In this document: positions 7,590 to 16,402 of the stretch, piece after piece | Layout of the letters: each line of letters opens with the position of its first letter | Position numbering within the stretch: position 1 is the stretch's first letter | From: Pseudomonadota bacterium | Lineage (GTDB): Bacteria > Desulfobacterota > Anaeroferrophillalia > Anaeroferrophillales > Tharpellaceae | Direction: 5' to 3' | Length of the DNA: 40,145 nucleotides | NCBI GenBank assembly: GCA_030641485.1 | Contig: DAOWHJ010000154.1 | Location: 1-40,145, forward strand | Translations under genes and position numbers: made by a program | Notes under the pieces: generated by a model | Database searches by the model: none | Told to the model about the DNA's origin: nothing | Seen by the model: the letters and a program-made list of their open reading frames with translations, nothing else

Positions 7590-7997
7590 ATGGCGCAGAC
7601 ATTTATAGGTAGTTACGAGTATTCTCTCGATGCAAAGGGGAGATTTAAGGTTCCGGCAGCGTATCGGGAGATACTGTTGCAGGACTATGACTACAGCCTG
7701 GTTGTGGCCACGGCTGTGGACCCGGATGCAGAAACCTATCTTGATTGTTTTCCGTTTGCGGTATGGAGTTCTTACGAAAAAGATCTTTTGGTTATGTCCA
7801 AGCGGGAGAGGCGTAAGGCGGTTGCAAGTGCACGTGAGTGTGCTCTGGATAAACAGGGACGGCTTCTGTTGCCGCCCACGTTGCGTGAACAGGCCGGATT
7901 GGGCCAAGAGTGCAATGATGTTGTTGTTGTCGGAAGTTTAGACCGGTTGGAGATCTGGAGCCGGGAACGATGGCTCAGAGAGTGTGAAAAGGATTAA
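7590..7997 (+). CDS. mraZ: Transcriptional regulator MraZ
   Basis: A 135-residue DNA-binding protein, first gene of the dcw cluster. It has two SpoVT/AbrB-like half-domains: GSYEYSLDAKGRFKVP near residues 6-21 and ECALDKQGRLLLP in the second half, each with the conserved DxxGR core. MraZ forms a ring and binds direct repeats in its own promoter; three such repeats lie 25-50 bases upstream. The rsmH gene follows after 83 bases. Confidence 0.95.
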   Translation: MAQTFIGSYEYSLDAKGRFKVPAAYREILLQDYDYSLVVATAVDPDAETYLDCFPFAVWSSYEKDLLVMSKRERRKAVASARECALDKQGRLLLPPTLREQAGLGQECNDVVVVGSLDRLEIWSRERWLRECEKD

Positions 7998-8080
7998 TTG
8001 CTTTCTGAAACTCTGATTGTGGAATTGAGTGGACTTAGGAGAGGCTTTCCAAGTCTTTGCGGATGGAGTGCTGACACGAA

Positions 8081-9022
8081 ATGGGACATGTCCCGGTTCT
8101 TTTACAAGAGAGTATCGATCTTTTGCTTGATGCCGGAGGTAGTTTGGCAGGTGATAAGCTGATTGTTGATGCAACGTTTGGCGGCGGAGGCCATACGCGT
8201 AAATTGCTTGAGCTCAGTTCCGAGAGAACTGTGGTTGTTGCGATTGATCGTGATCCGGCGGCAGAGTTGAGGAGTCTATCGCTGAAGCAGGGGTTTGGTC
8301 CCCGTTTTAGGCTTTTAGCGGGTAATTTTGCTGAGCTTGATCTGCTTTTGGATGAGGCTGGGATTGGTCAGATTGATGGTTTGCTCCTTGACATAGGGCT
8401 TTCCAGTTTTCAACTGGATGAGGGTGGACGCGGTTTTAGTTTTCGGTCTGATGGGCCATTAGATATGCGTATGGATCCGACTACGGGTAGCCCGGCTTCT
8501 GCAATTATTCAAGAGGCAGATTGTGAGACCTTGGTGCGAATCTTTCGTGATTTCGGTGAGGAGCCCTACGCGTTAACCATTGCCCGTAAAATTATAGCAA
8601 CTAGGGAGCAGAGGCCGTTGTTGACAACGCGCTCGCTAGCTCAGTTAATTGCGGAGATGGTGCCCGAGTATAAGCGTTCTCGGCGACACCCTGCGACTTT
8701 GGTTTTTCAAGCGTTAAGGATTGTGGTTAACGATGAGCTTGGTGCTTTGGAACGGGTGTTGCGAATCGGTCTTGAGCGACTTAACCAGGGGGGACGGATG
8801 GTGGTTATCTCATACCATTCCCTTGAAGACCGTCTCGTGAAACGTTTTTTTCGGGACTCCGTAAAAGGCTGTATATGCCCGCCAAGGGTGCCAATTTGTG
8901 GCTGCGGCAGGGTTAGTCTAGTGAAAGTTTTGAACCGGTCTGGATTACGGCCGCAAAGTGCTGAGGTCGAGCGTAACCCTCGCAGTCGCAGTGCTTGTCT
9001 GCGGGCAATTGAGCGGTTGTAG
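8081..9022 (+). CDS. rsmH: 16S rRNA (cytosine-1402-N4)-methyltransferase RsmH
   Basis: A 313-residue SAM-dependent methyltransferase that modifies C1402 in the ribosomal decoding centre. Family motifs are complete: HVPVLLQESIDLL at the N-terminus, DATFGGGGHT for SAM binding (near 29-38), IDRDP, the DIGLSSFQLDEGGRGFSF block, DMRMD, and the C-terminal SYHSLEDRLVKRFF. Length is normal. It lies between mraZ and ftsL, the standard position. Confidence 0.97.
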   Translation: MGHVPVLLQESIDLLLDAGGSLAGDKLIVDATFGGGGHTRKLLELSSERTVVVAIDRDPAAELRSLSLKQGFGPRFRLLAGNFAELDLLLDEAGIGQIDGLLLDIGLSSFQLDEGGRGFSFRSDGPLDMRMDPTTGSPASAIIQEADCETLVRIFRDFGEEPYALTIARKIIATREQRPLLTTRSLAQLIAEMVPEYKRSRRHPATLVFQALRIVVNDELGALERVLRIGLERLNQGGRMVVISYHSLEDRLVKRFFRDSVKGCICPPRVPICGCGRVSLVKVLNRSGLRPQSAEVERNPRSRSACLRAIERL

Positions 9023-9031
9023 GTTTCCCTG

Positions 9032-9319
9032 GTGGCCGCAAATAAACAACCGGCAACATCGCAGTGGGGTTTGTTGAATGGCTGTTTGCTGGTGGTTTTG
9101 GTTTTTATGGTTTTCTACTGCTCCTGGGTGAATAATAAGATTGTCACGCGGGGGTATCGACTGAATGAATTGCGAAAAAGTGAAAAACATTTAATTGAGG
9201 AGCAGGGTAAACTTGAAGCGGAATTGGCGACGTTGAAAAGGCCGCAAAATCTGGCTCGTCTTGCTCGCCAGTTGGGACTGAAAGAGCCTCGTTCAGGGCA
9301 TAAAATAGTGCTACCATGA
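9032..9319 (+). CDS. ftsL: Cell division protein FtsL
   Basis: A 95-residue bitopic membrane protein of the divisome. It has a short cytoplasmic N-terminus, one hydrophobic segment (about 15-34), a coiled-coil-like stretch, and the LKRPQNLARLARQLGLKEP region that is typical of FtsL. The start is GTG at 9032, ten bases after rsmH. Its stop overlaps the ftsI start by four bases (ATGA), so the two are translationally coupled. The identification rests on both topology and position. Confidence 0.88.
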   Translation: MAANKQPATSQWGLLNGCLLVVLVFMVFYCSWVNNKIVTRGYRLNELRKSEKHLIEEQGKLEAELATLKRPQNLARLARQLGLKEPRSGHKIVLP

Positions 9320-11349
9320 AGCGTACAAAGCGCGAATCAAAACAAGAACGACGCAGTTTGCAAAACCGAATCAGGTTGGTGGCAGGCCTCGTCGTTTTTT
9401 GTTTGTTGGCGGTGGTTGCTCGGTCCTGGTTTGTTCAGATTGTAAAACATGACTACTACTTGGCCCGCCAGCAGCAGCAGCGGAGCTCAAATCTTCTAGT
9501 GACCTGTGATAGGGGAGAGATTTTGGCCGCTGATGGCGGGGCTTTAGCCATTACGGTTAAGGGCGAGTCACTTTTTGCAGATCCGCGAAATATTGACGAT
9601 AAAGAACGAATTGCTCAAGCTCTGGCACCTATTATCGGGCAAAAAGTTGCAACTCTTAAGCGACGTTTGAGTGGTGATCGTGGTTTTGTCTGGCTTAAGC
9701 GCACGTTAACTCCATCCCAGATAAAAGCATTGAAACCGTGGTGTGAGCAGGAAGCAGGGTTAGCCTTTTTCAAGGAGAACCAGCGGGTTTATCCCAACCG
9801 GGAACTTGCGGGCCAGGTCTTAGGATTTACCAATATTGATTGTTGTGGTCAGGAAGGGCTTGAACGCCATTACGATAAATATTTGCAAGGGCGCACAGTC
9901 TGCCTTGAGTGCGAATATGATGCCAAGCGTAAGTTAGTAGATAGCCTGCAAAATCCAGAGCTCAATTGTTATAAGGGAAAAACTGTCTATTTGACGATTG
10001 ATCGGCATGTTCAATCCTGGACTGAAGAGGCTCTTGCCACCGCAGTCACCAAAAGTCAGGGGCGGAGCGGCGTGGCATTGGTTATGGATGCCGATGATGG
10101 TGCACTCCTGGCGATGGCCCACTATCCTCGTTTTAATCCCAACAGCAAACGCAAAAACAACCCCTCTTTGTGGAGGAACCGGGCGGCAGTTGATCTTTTA
10201 GAGCCCGGGTCAACCTTTAAGGTTTTCACTTTGGTGGCTGCTTTGGAGTCGGGCCTTTTCAAGATAGATGATCAGATCGATTGTGAAGAGGGTAAATATA
10301 AAGTTGGTCGTCGGACAATTCATGATACCCATGAATATGGTCTTTTACGTCTTGATGAGATATTGAAATTTTCCAGCAACATAGGTTGCTCAAAGATTGT
10401 TGAGCAGCTTGGAGCCGAGCGCTTTCACGCGGTATTGAAAAAGTTTGGTTTTGGCTCTCGAAGTGGCATTGACTATCCCCATGAGCCTTCCGGTCGTTTG
10501 CGTTCATGGCAGAAGTGGCGGGCAATAGATCTTTGTAATGTCGCTTTTGGCCAAGGGGTTTCTATGACCTCGGTGCAGCTTACTGCGGCCTATGCGGCCT
10601 TGGCTAACGGCGGTTACCGGGTGACCCCGCATCTTGTGGCAAAAATTGTCAATGGGGCGGGCTGGACAGTTTACGAACACCAGGAAGATGGCTTGCCGAA
10701 GCGTGCTTGTAGCGCTGAAGTTGCTCGGCAGGTGGATGCGGCTTTAGGGCTGGTGGTTGAGGATGATGGGACCGCACCGAAAGCTCGGATTACCGGTTTT
10801 CGGGTTGCCGGCAAAACCGGGACCGCGCAGAAGTTTGATTTTGAAGAAAAGAGCTACTCGCACAGTAACTATTGGGCCTCATTTGTTGGCTATGTTGACC
10901 CGCCAGCCGGCCAGTCGCGCAAGGTTGTCTATGTCATGGTTGACGAACCGAAGAGCTCGATTTATGGTGGCATGGTTGCCGCTCCAGCTTTTCGCAAGAT
11001 TAATCGCCGTTTGGTGAGTTATTTTAACTACGCTCGAAATTCCGCTGTCGCTAAACTTACGGTCTCCTTGTCCGCGGATGAGGATGGCTTGGTCGGACGG
11101 GCTGGAATTTCTGAAGGGGTAGTTGTTGTGGATAATGCTGATGTCGTCGATCTACAGTCGAGTCAGGCTGAGTTGCTGGTTCCAGATTTTACCGGCCAGA
11201 CAATTCGTGAAGCCTTAACCCTTATCGGTGATTATCGTAATCAGATTAAAATTTCGGGTCAGGGGCGTATCATTGCCCAAGAGCCGGTTCCGGGAAGTCG
11301 GCTTGAGCCGGGACTCAATTTTGTTTTCAAATTGAGTAGTGAGATATAA
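9316..11349 (+). CDS. ftsI: Penicillin-binding protein FtsI (septal transpeptidase) with a PASTA domain
   Basis: A 677-residue class B penicillin-binding protein that cross-links septal peptidoglycan. It has one N-terminal membrane anchor (about 20-40) and a PBP dimer domain. The transpeptidase motifs are SxxK at S299-K302, SxN at S353-N355 and KTGTA at 500-504. A single PASTA domain closes the protein (about 622-677; LLVPDFTGQTIREAL). PASTA on FtsI is common in Gram-positives and occurs in some Desulfobacterota, but not in the E. coli protein. It overlaps ftsL by four bases and is followed directly by murF, with no murE between. Confidence 0.96.
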   Translation: MKRTKRESKQERRSLQNRIRLVAGLVVFCLLAVVARSWFVQIVKHDYYLARQQQQRSSNLLVTCDRGEILAADGGALAITVKGESLFADPRNIDDKERIAQALAPIIGQKVATLKRRLSGDRGFVWLKRTLTPSQIKALKPWCEQEAGLAFFKENQRVYPNRELAGQVLGFTNIDCCGQEGLERHYDKYLQGRTVCLECEYDAKRKLVDSLQNPELNCYKGKTVYLTIDRHVQSWTEEALATAVTKSQGRSGVALVMDADDGALLAMAHYPRFNPNSKRKNNPSLWRNRAAVDLLEPGSTFKVFTLVAALESGLFKIDDQIDCEEGKYKVGRRTIHDTHEYGLLRLDEILKFSSNIGCSKIVEQLGAERFHAVLKKFGFGSRSGIDYPHEPSGRLRSWQKWRAIDLCNVAFGQGVSMTSVQLTAAYAALANGGYRVTPHLVAKIVNGAGWTVYEHQEDGLPKRACSAEVARQVDAALGLVVEDDGTAPKARITGFRVAGKTGTAQKFDFEEKSYSHSNYWASFVGYVDPPAGQSRKVVYVMVDEPKSSIYGGMVAAPAFRKINRRLVSYFNYARNSAVAKLTVSLSADEDGLVGRAGISEGVVVVDNADVVDLQSSQAELLVPDFTGQTIREALTLIGDYRNQIKISGQGRIIAQEPVPGSRLEPGLNFVFKLSSEI

Positions 11350-11350
11350 G

Positions 11351-12829
11351 ATGAACGAGCTGAAAAATTATTTTTGGAAACTCAGAGAGCTGCCGGCTCT
11401 GCTCAAGACCCACCCGCTACCGGTTTGTCGTGAAGTTGATCTAGATCAGGAAATTACCGGGGTTGCGACTGATTCTCGGACTATTGTTGCTGGCGAACTT
11501 TTTGTGGCTTTGTCGGGTGAGAACTTTGATGGTCATGATTTTATTGAGACCGCAATCGCCAAAGGTGCTCTTGCTGTAGTTGTGGTTGGGGCTGTTGCCG
11601 GACTTGCGGATTTGGCCCAGCGCTACCCGCAAACCTTTTTTCTGCCGGTGCCAGACGCTCTGGCGGCGCTGGCCAATCTGGCTCGGGCACGATTGCAAAA
11701 GATTGATCCAATTGTGGTTGCGGTGACCGGGTCAAACGGTAAAACCACTACCAAGGAGATGTTGGCAGAAATTTTGGTGCCTCATTTTCGGGTTCATAAA
11801 ACGGCGGGAAACTTTAATAACCGTATCGGTTTGCCGCTAACAATTTTCGCCATGGCGGATGATTGTCAAGTGGTAGTTTTGGAAATGGGCATGAATGCAC
11901 CAGGTGAGATTGCCGCCTTGGCAGCGACAGCGCCACCTGATTATGTCATCATAACCAATATTGCTAAAGCCCACCTGCAGGGTTTAGGGTCTTTAGATGA
12001 GATTGCCAAAGCTAAATGCGAGGTGATCGGTGAGCTTAAACCGGGCGCTTCTGTGATCTATAGCAGTGACGATCCCTATTTGGCTCGGTTGGTGCCGGAC
12101 ACGGCCGCAAGTCGCCCGGAGGGTTTAGTCCCAAAATTAATCTCGGTCTCCTGGCATGGGGCTGCAGAAGCTAAAATCAAGGTCTCGGAGATCTGGTTGA
12201 CACCAGAAGGTTCAAGCTTTGTTTTTACCCAAGGGAGTGAAAAAGCAACGGTCAAATTGCCCTGTTGGGGTCGTCATAATGTAATGAATGCGGCGCTGGC
12301 GTTGGCTGTGGGAATTTGTTTGGTCGGGGTTGCCCCGGTTCCTGCGGCCAACGCTTTGATCAACTTCAAGATGCCATCTGGGCGCTTGGAAAAGTATGAA
12401 TTTGGCAGTGCTGGGGTTTTGCTGCATGATGCCTACAATGCCAACCCCGACTCAATGGCGGCGGCTTTAACGGTGGTGGCAGAGCGCCGGGGGAAAAGAT
12501 TTTTGGCGCTAGTACTAGGGGATATGAATGAGCTTGGAACTGAAAGCGCCGTTCTGCATCAGCAATTGGGAGAAAAAATTGCGGAACTTAGGCCTAACCT
12601 GCTGGTTCTGCTGGGTGACTATGTTGGTGGAATTGCCAATGCCGCTCAATCTGGGGGGTTGCCCTTTGAGCGCATTGCCCAATTTCAGGTTGGAGCTTTT
12701 GCTGCGGTCGTGACCCTGCTCAAGGAACGTTTGCCTGATGATGCCCTGATTTTGGTTAAAGGATCACGAGGGGTGGCATTGGAGAAGGTTGTAAACCCAT
12801 TAGTAACTCATTTCGAGGCACGAAAATAG
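11351..12829 (+). CDS. murF: UDP-N-acetylmuramoyl-tripeptide--D-alanyl-D-alanine ligase MurF
   Basis: A 492-residue cytoplasmic Mur ligase that adds D-Ala-D-Ala to the UDP-MurNAc-tripeptide. The MurE/MurF-type N-terminal domain contains DSRTIVAGELFVAL. The ATP loop GSNGKTT is at about 127-133. The MurF-type HDAYNANPDSM motif, rather than the DNPR motif of MurE, decides the identity. I start at ATG 11351, one base after the ftsI stop; a GTG at 11339 would add four residues and overlap ftsI. It ends immediately before mraY. The gene normally preceded by murE here is preceded by ftsI. Confidence 0.96.
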   Translation: MNELKNYFWKLRELPALLKTHPLPVCREVDLDQEITGVATDSRTIVAGELFVALSGENFDGHDFIETAIAKGALAVVVVGAVAGLADLAQRYPQTFFLPVPDALAALANLARARLQKIDPIVVAVTGSNGKTTTKEMLAEILVPHFRVHKTAGNFNNRIGLPLTIFAMADDCQVVVLEMGMNAPGEIAALAATAPPDYVIITNIAKAHLQGLGSLDEIAKAKCEVIGELKPGASVIYSSDDPYLARLVPDTAASRPEGLVPKLISVSWHGAAEAKIKVSEIWLTPEGSSFVFTQGSEKATVKLPCWGRHNVMNAALALAVGICLVGVAPVPAANALINFKMPSGRLEKYEFGSAGVLLHDAYNANPDSMAAALTVVAERRGKRFLALVLGDMNELGTESAVLHQQLGEKIAELRPNLLVLLGDYVGGIANAAQSGGLPFERIAQFQVGAFAAVVTLLKERLPDDALILVKGSRGVALEKVVNPLVTHFEARK

Positions 12830-13906
12830 ATGCTTTACCATATCCTTTACCCGTTGCATGAATTTTGGTCCGGTTTTAATGTCTTCAGGTATATTACATT
12901 TCGGGCGATTTATGCCGCTTTAACCGCTCTTTTTTTGGCGTTTTATTTAGGCCCCAAAGTTATCAATTGGCTTAAGGCTTTACAGATTGGTCAGGTAGTG
13001 CGTGAGGATGGTCCCCAGAGCCATCTAGTGAAGACCGGAACGCCGACTATGGGTGGGGTTTTGATAATCTTCTCAGTTGTGGTTGCAACTTTGCTCTGGG
13101 CTGATTTGACTGAAATTTATGTCTGGTTGGTATTAGCCGTGGTTATTGGTTTTGGCGCAATTGGCTTTGTTGATGACTATCGCAAACTGATGAAAGGGAA
13201 TTCAACTGGTCTCTCGGCGCGACAGAAACTTGCGGCCCAATTCGGGATTGCAACTATCTTCGCGGTGGCGGTCTGCATGTTGCCGGGATATTCAACCACG
13301 TTGACCGTACCTTTCTTTAAACGAGTGCTACCCGATTTCGGGTTGTTCTATATCCCCTTTATGGCAATTGTTGTGGTTGGAAGCTCAAATGCAGTTAATC
13401 TGACCGATGGCCTAGATGGTTTGGCAACCGGTCCTTCACTGGTTGCCTTTGCGGTCTACATGGTTTTTACCTATGTCGCCGGTCATCGTGTTCTGGCCGA
13501 TTATCTGCAAGTTCAACATATCGTCGGGGTTGGTGAGGTTGCGGTTTTCTGTGGTGCTATGATTGGTGCAGCTTTGGGATTCCTCTGGTTTAATACCTAT
13601 CCCGCAGCGATTTTTATGGGTGATGTCGGTTCATTGGCATTGGGTGCAGGACTTGGAGCTGTTGCTGCGGTAACCAAACAAGAGCTCTTACTCTTTTTAG
13701 TTGGTGGAATTTTTGTTTTGGAAACTATGTCAGTTATCATTCAGGTGGCTTCGTTTAAACTGACCGGCAAGCGAGTATTTCGTATGGCTCCTTTGCACCA
13801 TCATTTTGAGTTGAAGGGTTGGGCCGAACCCAAGGTAATTGTCAGGTTCTGGATTATCGCATTAATCCTGGCCCTCTTTGCATTAAGTACACTTAAGTTG
13901 AGGTAG
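12830..13906 (+). CDS. mraY: Phospho-N-acetylmuramoyl-pentapeptide transferase MraY
   Basis: A 358-residue polytopic inner-membrane enzyme that makes lipid I from UDP-MurNAc-pentapeptide and undecaprenyl phosphate. The motifs are clear: FVDDYRKLMKGNSTGLSARQK, NLTDGLDGLATGP, FMGDVGSLALG and the terminal APLHHHFELKGW. The aspartates and the triple histidine are catalytic or magnesium-binding in the family. Its start codon follows the murF stop without a gap, and murD begins three bases after its end. Confidence 0.97.
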   Translation: MLYHILYPLHEFWSGFNVFRYITFRAIYAALTALFLAFYLGPKVINWLKALQIGQVVREDGPQSHLVKTGTPTMGGVLIIFSVVVATLLWADLTEIYVWLVLAVVIGFGAIGFVDDYRKLMKGNSTGLSARQKLAAQFGIATIFAVAVCMLPGYSTTLTVPFFKRVLPDFGLFYIPFMAIVVVGSSNAVNLTDGLDGLATGPSLVAFAVYMVFTYVAGHRVLADYLQVQHIVGVGEVAVFCGAMIGAALGFLWFNTYPAAIFMGDVGSLALGAGLGAVAAVTKQELLLFLVGGIFVLETMSVIIQVASFKLTGKRVFRMAPLHHHFELKGWAEPKVIVRFWIIALILALFALSTLKLR

Positions 13907-13909
13907 AAA

Positions 13910-15307
13910 ATGCAGGTTGCTAACCTGAATAAGAGAGCATTGGTTGTCGGGCTTGGTGTCAGTGGTATCGCTGCCGCCCGTCTGCTTTGTGCCCAGGGTT
14001 TTCAGGTGGCGGTCAGTGACCGGCGTTCAACGACAGAGTTAAAAGATGTTATCGGGGAGCTGAGACAACTTGGTATTAATGAAATTGAAACTTCAGGCCA
14101 TAGCGAAGCGCTCTTTCTCAATCAAAATCTAATTATTGTTAGCCCCGGAGTGCCATTATCATTGCCGATTTTCACAAAGGCACGTGCGTATGGCTGTGAA
14201 ATTATTGGCGAGGTTGAGCTTGCCGCCCGTAGTAGTAACCTGCCGATGCTCGCTTTGACCGGAACCAACGGTAAGACGACAACGGTGTCCCTGCTTGGAG
14301 AAGTTTTTCAAGCCGCCGGGGTTAAGGCCTTTGTTGGTGGCAACCTCGGCCGGCCTGCGGTCGAAATGGTAGAGTCAGGGAATGATATTGCAATTTTAGA
14401 ACTTAGCAGTTTTCAACTTGAGGGGGTTGCCAGTTTTCGTCCCCGGATAGCGGTTATCTTGAACCTGACTCCAGATCATCAGGATCGCTATAGCGACAGC
14501 GCCGCCTATCTTGCCGCAAAAGTCAGAATCAGTAAGACTCAAGAGGGTGTCGATTTTCTTGTCCTGAATTATGATGATCCCAAGCTTAGAGTTTTGGGTG
14601 CTGAGTTAATGGCACGACGGCAGGCGGGGGGGGATCTCCCGCAAGTACTATTTTTCAGTGTCGAAGAGAAGTTCGTTGAAAAGGGTGGAAGCTGGATTAA
14701 TGGCAGAATAGTAATTAAGACCAAAACCCTGTCCGGGCATAATCTGGATCTGGACTTTAGGGCGCCGACCGTAAAATTGCCGGGTGCGCATAATCGTTCC
14801 AATTACTTAGCTGCCCTCTTGACGGCTCTAATTTATGGTCTGGATGAAAAGAGCTCTATTGATACCTTAAGTTCATTTTTGGGAATTCCGCATCGGCTCG
14901 AATTTGTTGGGAGCAAAGCCGGGGTTGACTACTATAACGATTCCAAGGCTACTAACATTGATGCTGTGGTTAAAGCTGTCGGTAGTTTTGAAAAGCCAAT
15001 TCTGCTGCTACTTGGTGGTTATGATAAAGGGGCAGATTTCTCATTATTAGATAAACACCTTAAGAAAAATCTGCGGAGCTTAATTCCCTTTGGCCAGGCT
15101 GCAGCTGAAGTCGCAAAGCAGCTCTCCGGGTTTGATCAGGGTTTTCGGGCCCAGAACCTGGAAGCTGCGTTGCAACAGGCTGTCGCCACCGCCAAACCTG
15201 GTGACGTGGTCCTTCTGGCACCGGGCTGTGCCAGTTTTGATGAGTTTGCAAATTATGAAGAGCGCGGTGATCGCTTTCGCGAATTAGTACTAAGCTTCAG
15301 GGACTGA
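13910..15307 (+). CDS. murD: UDP-N-acetylmuramoylalanine--D-glutamate ligase MurD
   Basis: A 465-residue cytoplasmic ligase that adds D-glutamate to UDP-MurNAc-L-Ala. It has an N-terminal Rossmann domain (VVGLGVSGIAAARLL at 12-26). The ATP loop GTNGKTT is at 118-124, and NDSKATNIDA and LLLGGYDKGAD stand in the C-terminal half, as expected of MurD. A GAGGT ribosome binding site lies in the last bases of mraY. Length is normal. Confidence 0.97.
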   Translation: MQVANLNKRALVVGLGVSGIAAARLLCAQGFQVAVSDRRSTTELKDVIGELRQLGINEIETSGHSEALFLNQNLIIVSPGVPLSLPIFTKARAYGCEIIGEVELAARSSNLPMLALTGTNGKTTTVSLLGEVFQAAGVKAFVGGNLGRPAVEMVESGNDIAILELSSFQLEGVASFRPRIAVILNLTPDHQDRYSDSAAYLAAKVRISKTQEGVDFLVLNYDDPKLRVLGAELMARRQAGGDLPQVLFFSVEEKFVEKGGSWINGRIVIKTKTLSGHNLDLDFRAPTVKLPGAHNRSNYLAALLTALIYGLDEKSSIDTLSSFLGIPHRLEFVGSKAGVDYYNDSKATNIDAVVKAVGSFEKPILLLLGGYDKGADFSLLDKHLKKNLRSLIPFGQAAAEVAKQLSGFDQGFRAQNLEAALQQAVATAKPGDVVLLAPGCASFDEFANYEERGDRFRELVLSFRD

Positions 15308-15322
15308 AGGTAGTTTGTCGAT

Positions 15323-16402
15323 ATGAAACGCGATGAAATAGTTCTTGTGACAGTGGTGGCAACGATGCTTTGCTTAGGGTTGCTGATGGTATTCAATGCC
15401 AGCAGTATCAAAGCCTTTAATGCGTATGGACAGAGTGGTCATTATCTTCTCCGGCAGTTGATCTTCGCAATTTTGGGTGGGGTTGCTCTTTTTCTTTGTG
15501 CCCGTTTTGATTATCACTGGTGGAGCAAATTGACCCTGCCGTTGGTGCTTCTTAGTATTGGTATATTGGTTCTGGTATTGTTGCCGGGCTTCGGGGTTAA
15601 TGTGAAAGGGGCAACCCGCTGGATTAAGACCCCACTTTTCAATCTTCAGGCTTCAGAGTTCTGTAAATTAAGTTTTGTCATCTATCTGAGTGCGTATTTG
15701 GCAAAGCGGGAAGGAAAATTAACTGACTTTAAGAGTGCATTCCTGCCGCCCTGGATCATCCTTGGTATCGTCGTAACGCTGTTAATGATGGAGCCCGATT
15801 TCGGTTCATCTCTGGTACTTGGAGCACTGACTTTTGTTCTGCTTTTTGTGGCTGGGGCCCGGATCAAACATTTAGCAATTATAGCACTGATCGGTGTAGG
15901 CGGGATTGTGGTGGCAGTTGCCGGAGCTCCCTACCGGATGGCACGGGTCATCTCATTTCTTAATCTTGATGGTAAGGGTGTATCGTACCAATTGAAACAG
16001 TCTTTGATTGCCTATGGTGCCGGGGGAGTGAGTGGCACTGGGGCTGGAAACAGTGTCCAAAAACTTCTTTACCTGCCGGAAGCGTATACCGATTTTATTG
16101 TTGCGGTTTGGGCTGAAGAGTTCGGCTTTATCGGGGTAGCACTGCTGGCTTTATTGATAGTTTTACTTTTTGGGGTCGGACTTAAAATTTCCCGTACAGC
16201 TCCTGACCGTTTTGGTAGCATCTTAGCTTTTGGCGTGACCCTGCTTTTAGTTTTACAGATGACAGTTAATTTCTGGGTTACTCTTGGTCTCTTGCCGACC
16301 AAGGGGTTGACCTTTCCTTTTTTAAGTTATGGTGGAAGTTCACTTTGTGTATCTTTAGCCGCAGTTGGAGTTTTGTTGAATGTCAGTCGTCAGACCCGTT
16401 AA
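15323..16402 (+). CDS. ftsW: Septal peptidoglycan glycosyltransferase FtsW
   Basis: A 359-residue SEDS-family polymerase that makes septal glycan strands together with FtsI. About ten hydrophobic segments are visible. Conserved loops include GVNVKGATRWIK, the MEPDFGSSLVL stretch, and PTKGLTFPFLSYGGSSL near the C-terminus. The last 23 bases overlap the start of murG, so translation of the two is coupled. Confidence 0.96.
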   Translation: MKRDEIVLVTVVATMLCLGLLMVFNASSIKAFNAYGQSGHYLLRQLIFAILGGVALFLCARFDYHWWSKLTLPLVLLSIGILVLVLLPGFGVNVKGATRWIKTPLFNLQASEFCKLSFVIYLSAYLAKREGKLTDFKSAFLPPWIILGIVVTLLMMEPDFGSSLVLGALTFVLLFVAGARIKHLAIIALIGVGGIVVAVAGAPYRMARVISFLNLDGKGVSYQLKQSLIAYGAGGVSGTGAGNSVQKLLYLPEAYTDFIVAVWAEEFGFIGVALLALLIVLLFGVGLKISRTAPDRFGSILAFGVTLLLVLQMTVNFWVTLGLLPTKGLTFPFLSYGGSSLCVSLAAVGVLLNVSRQTR

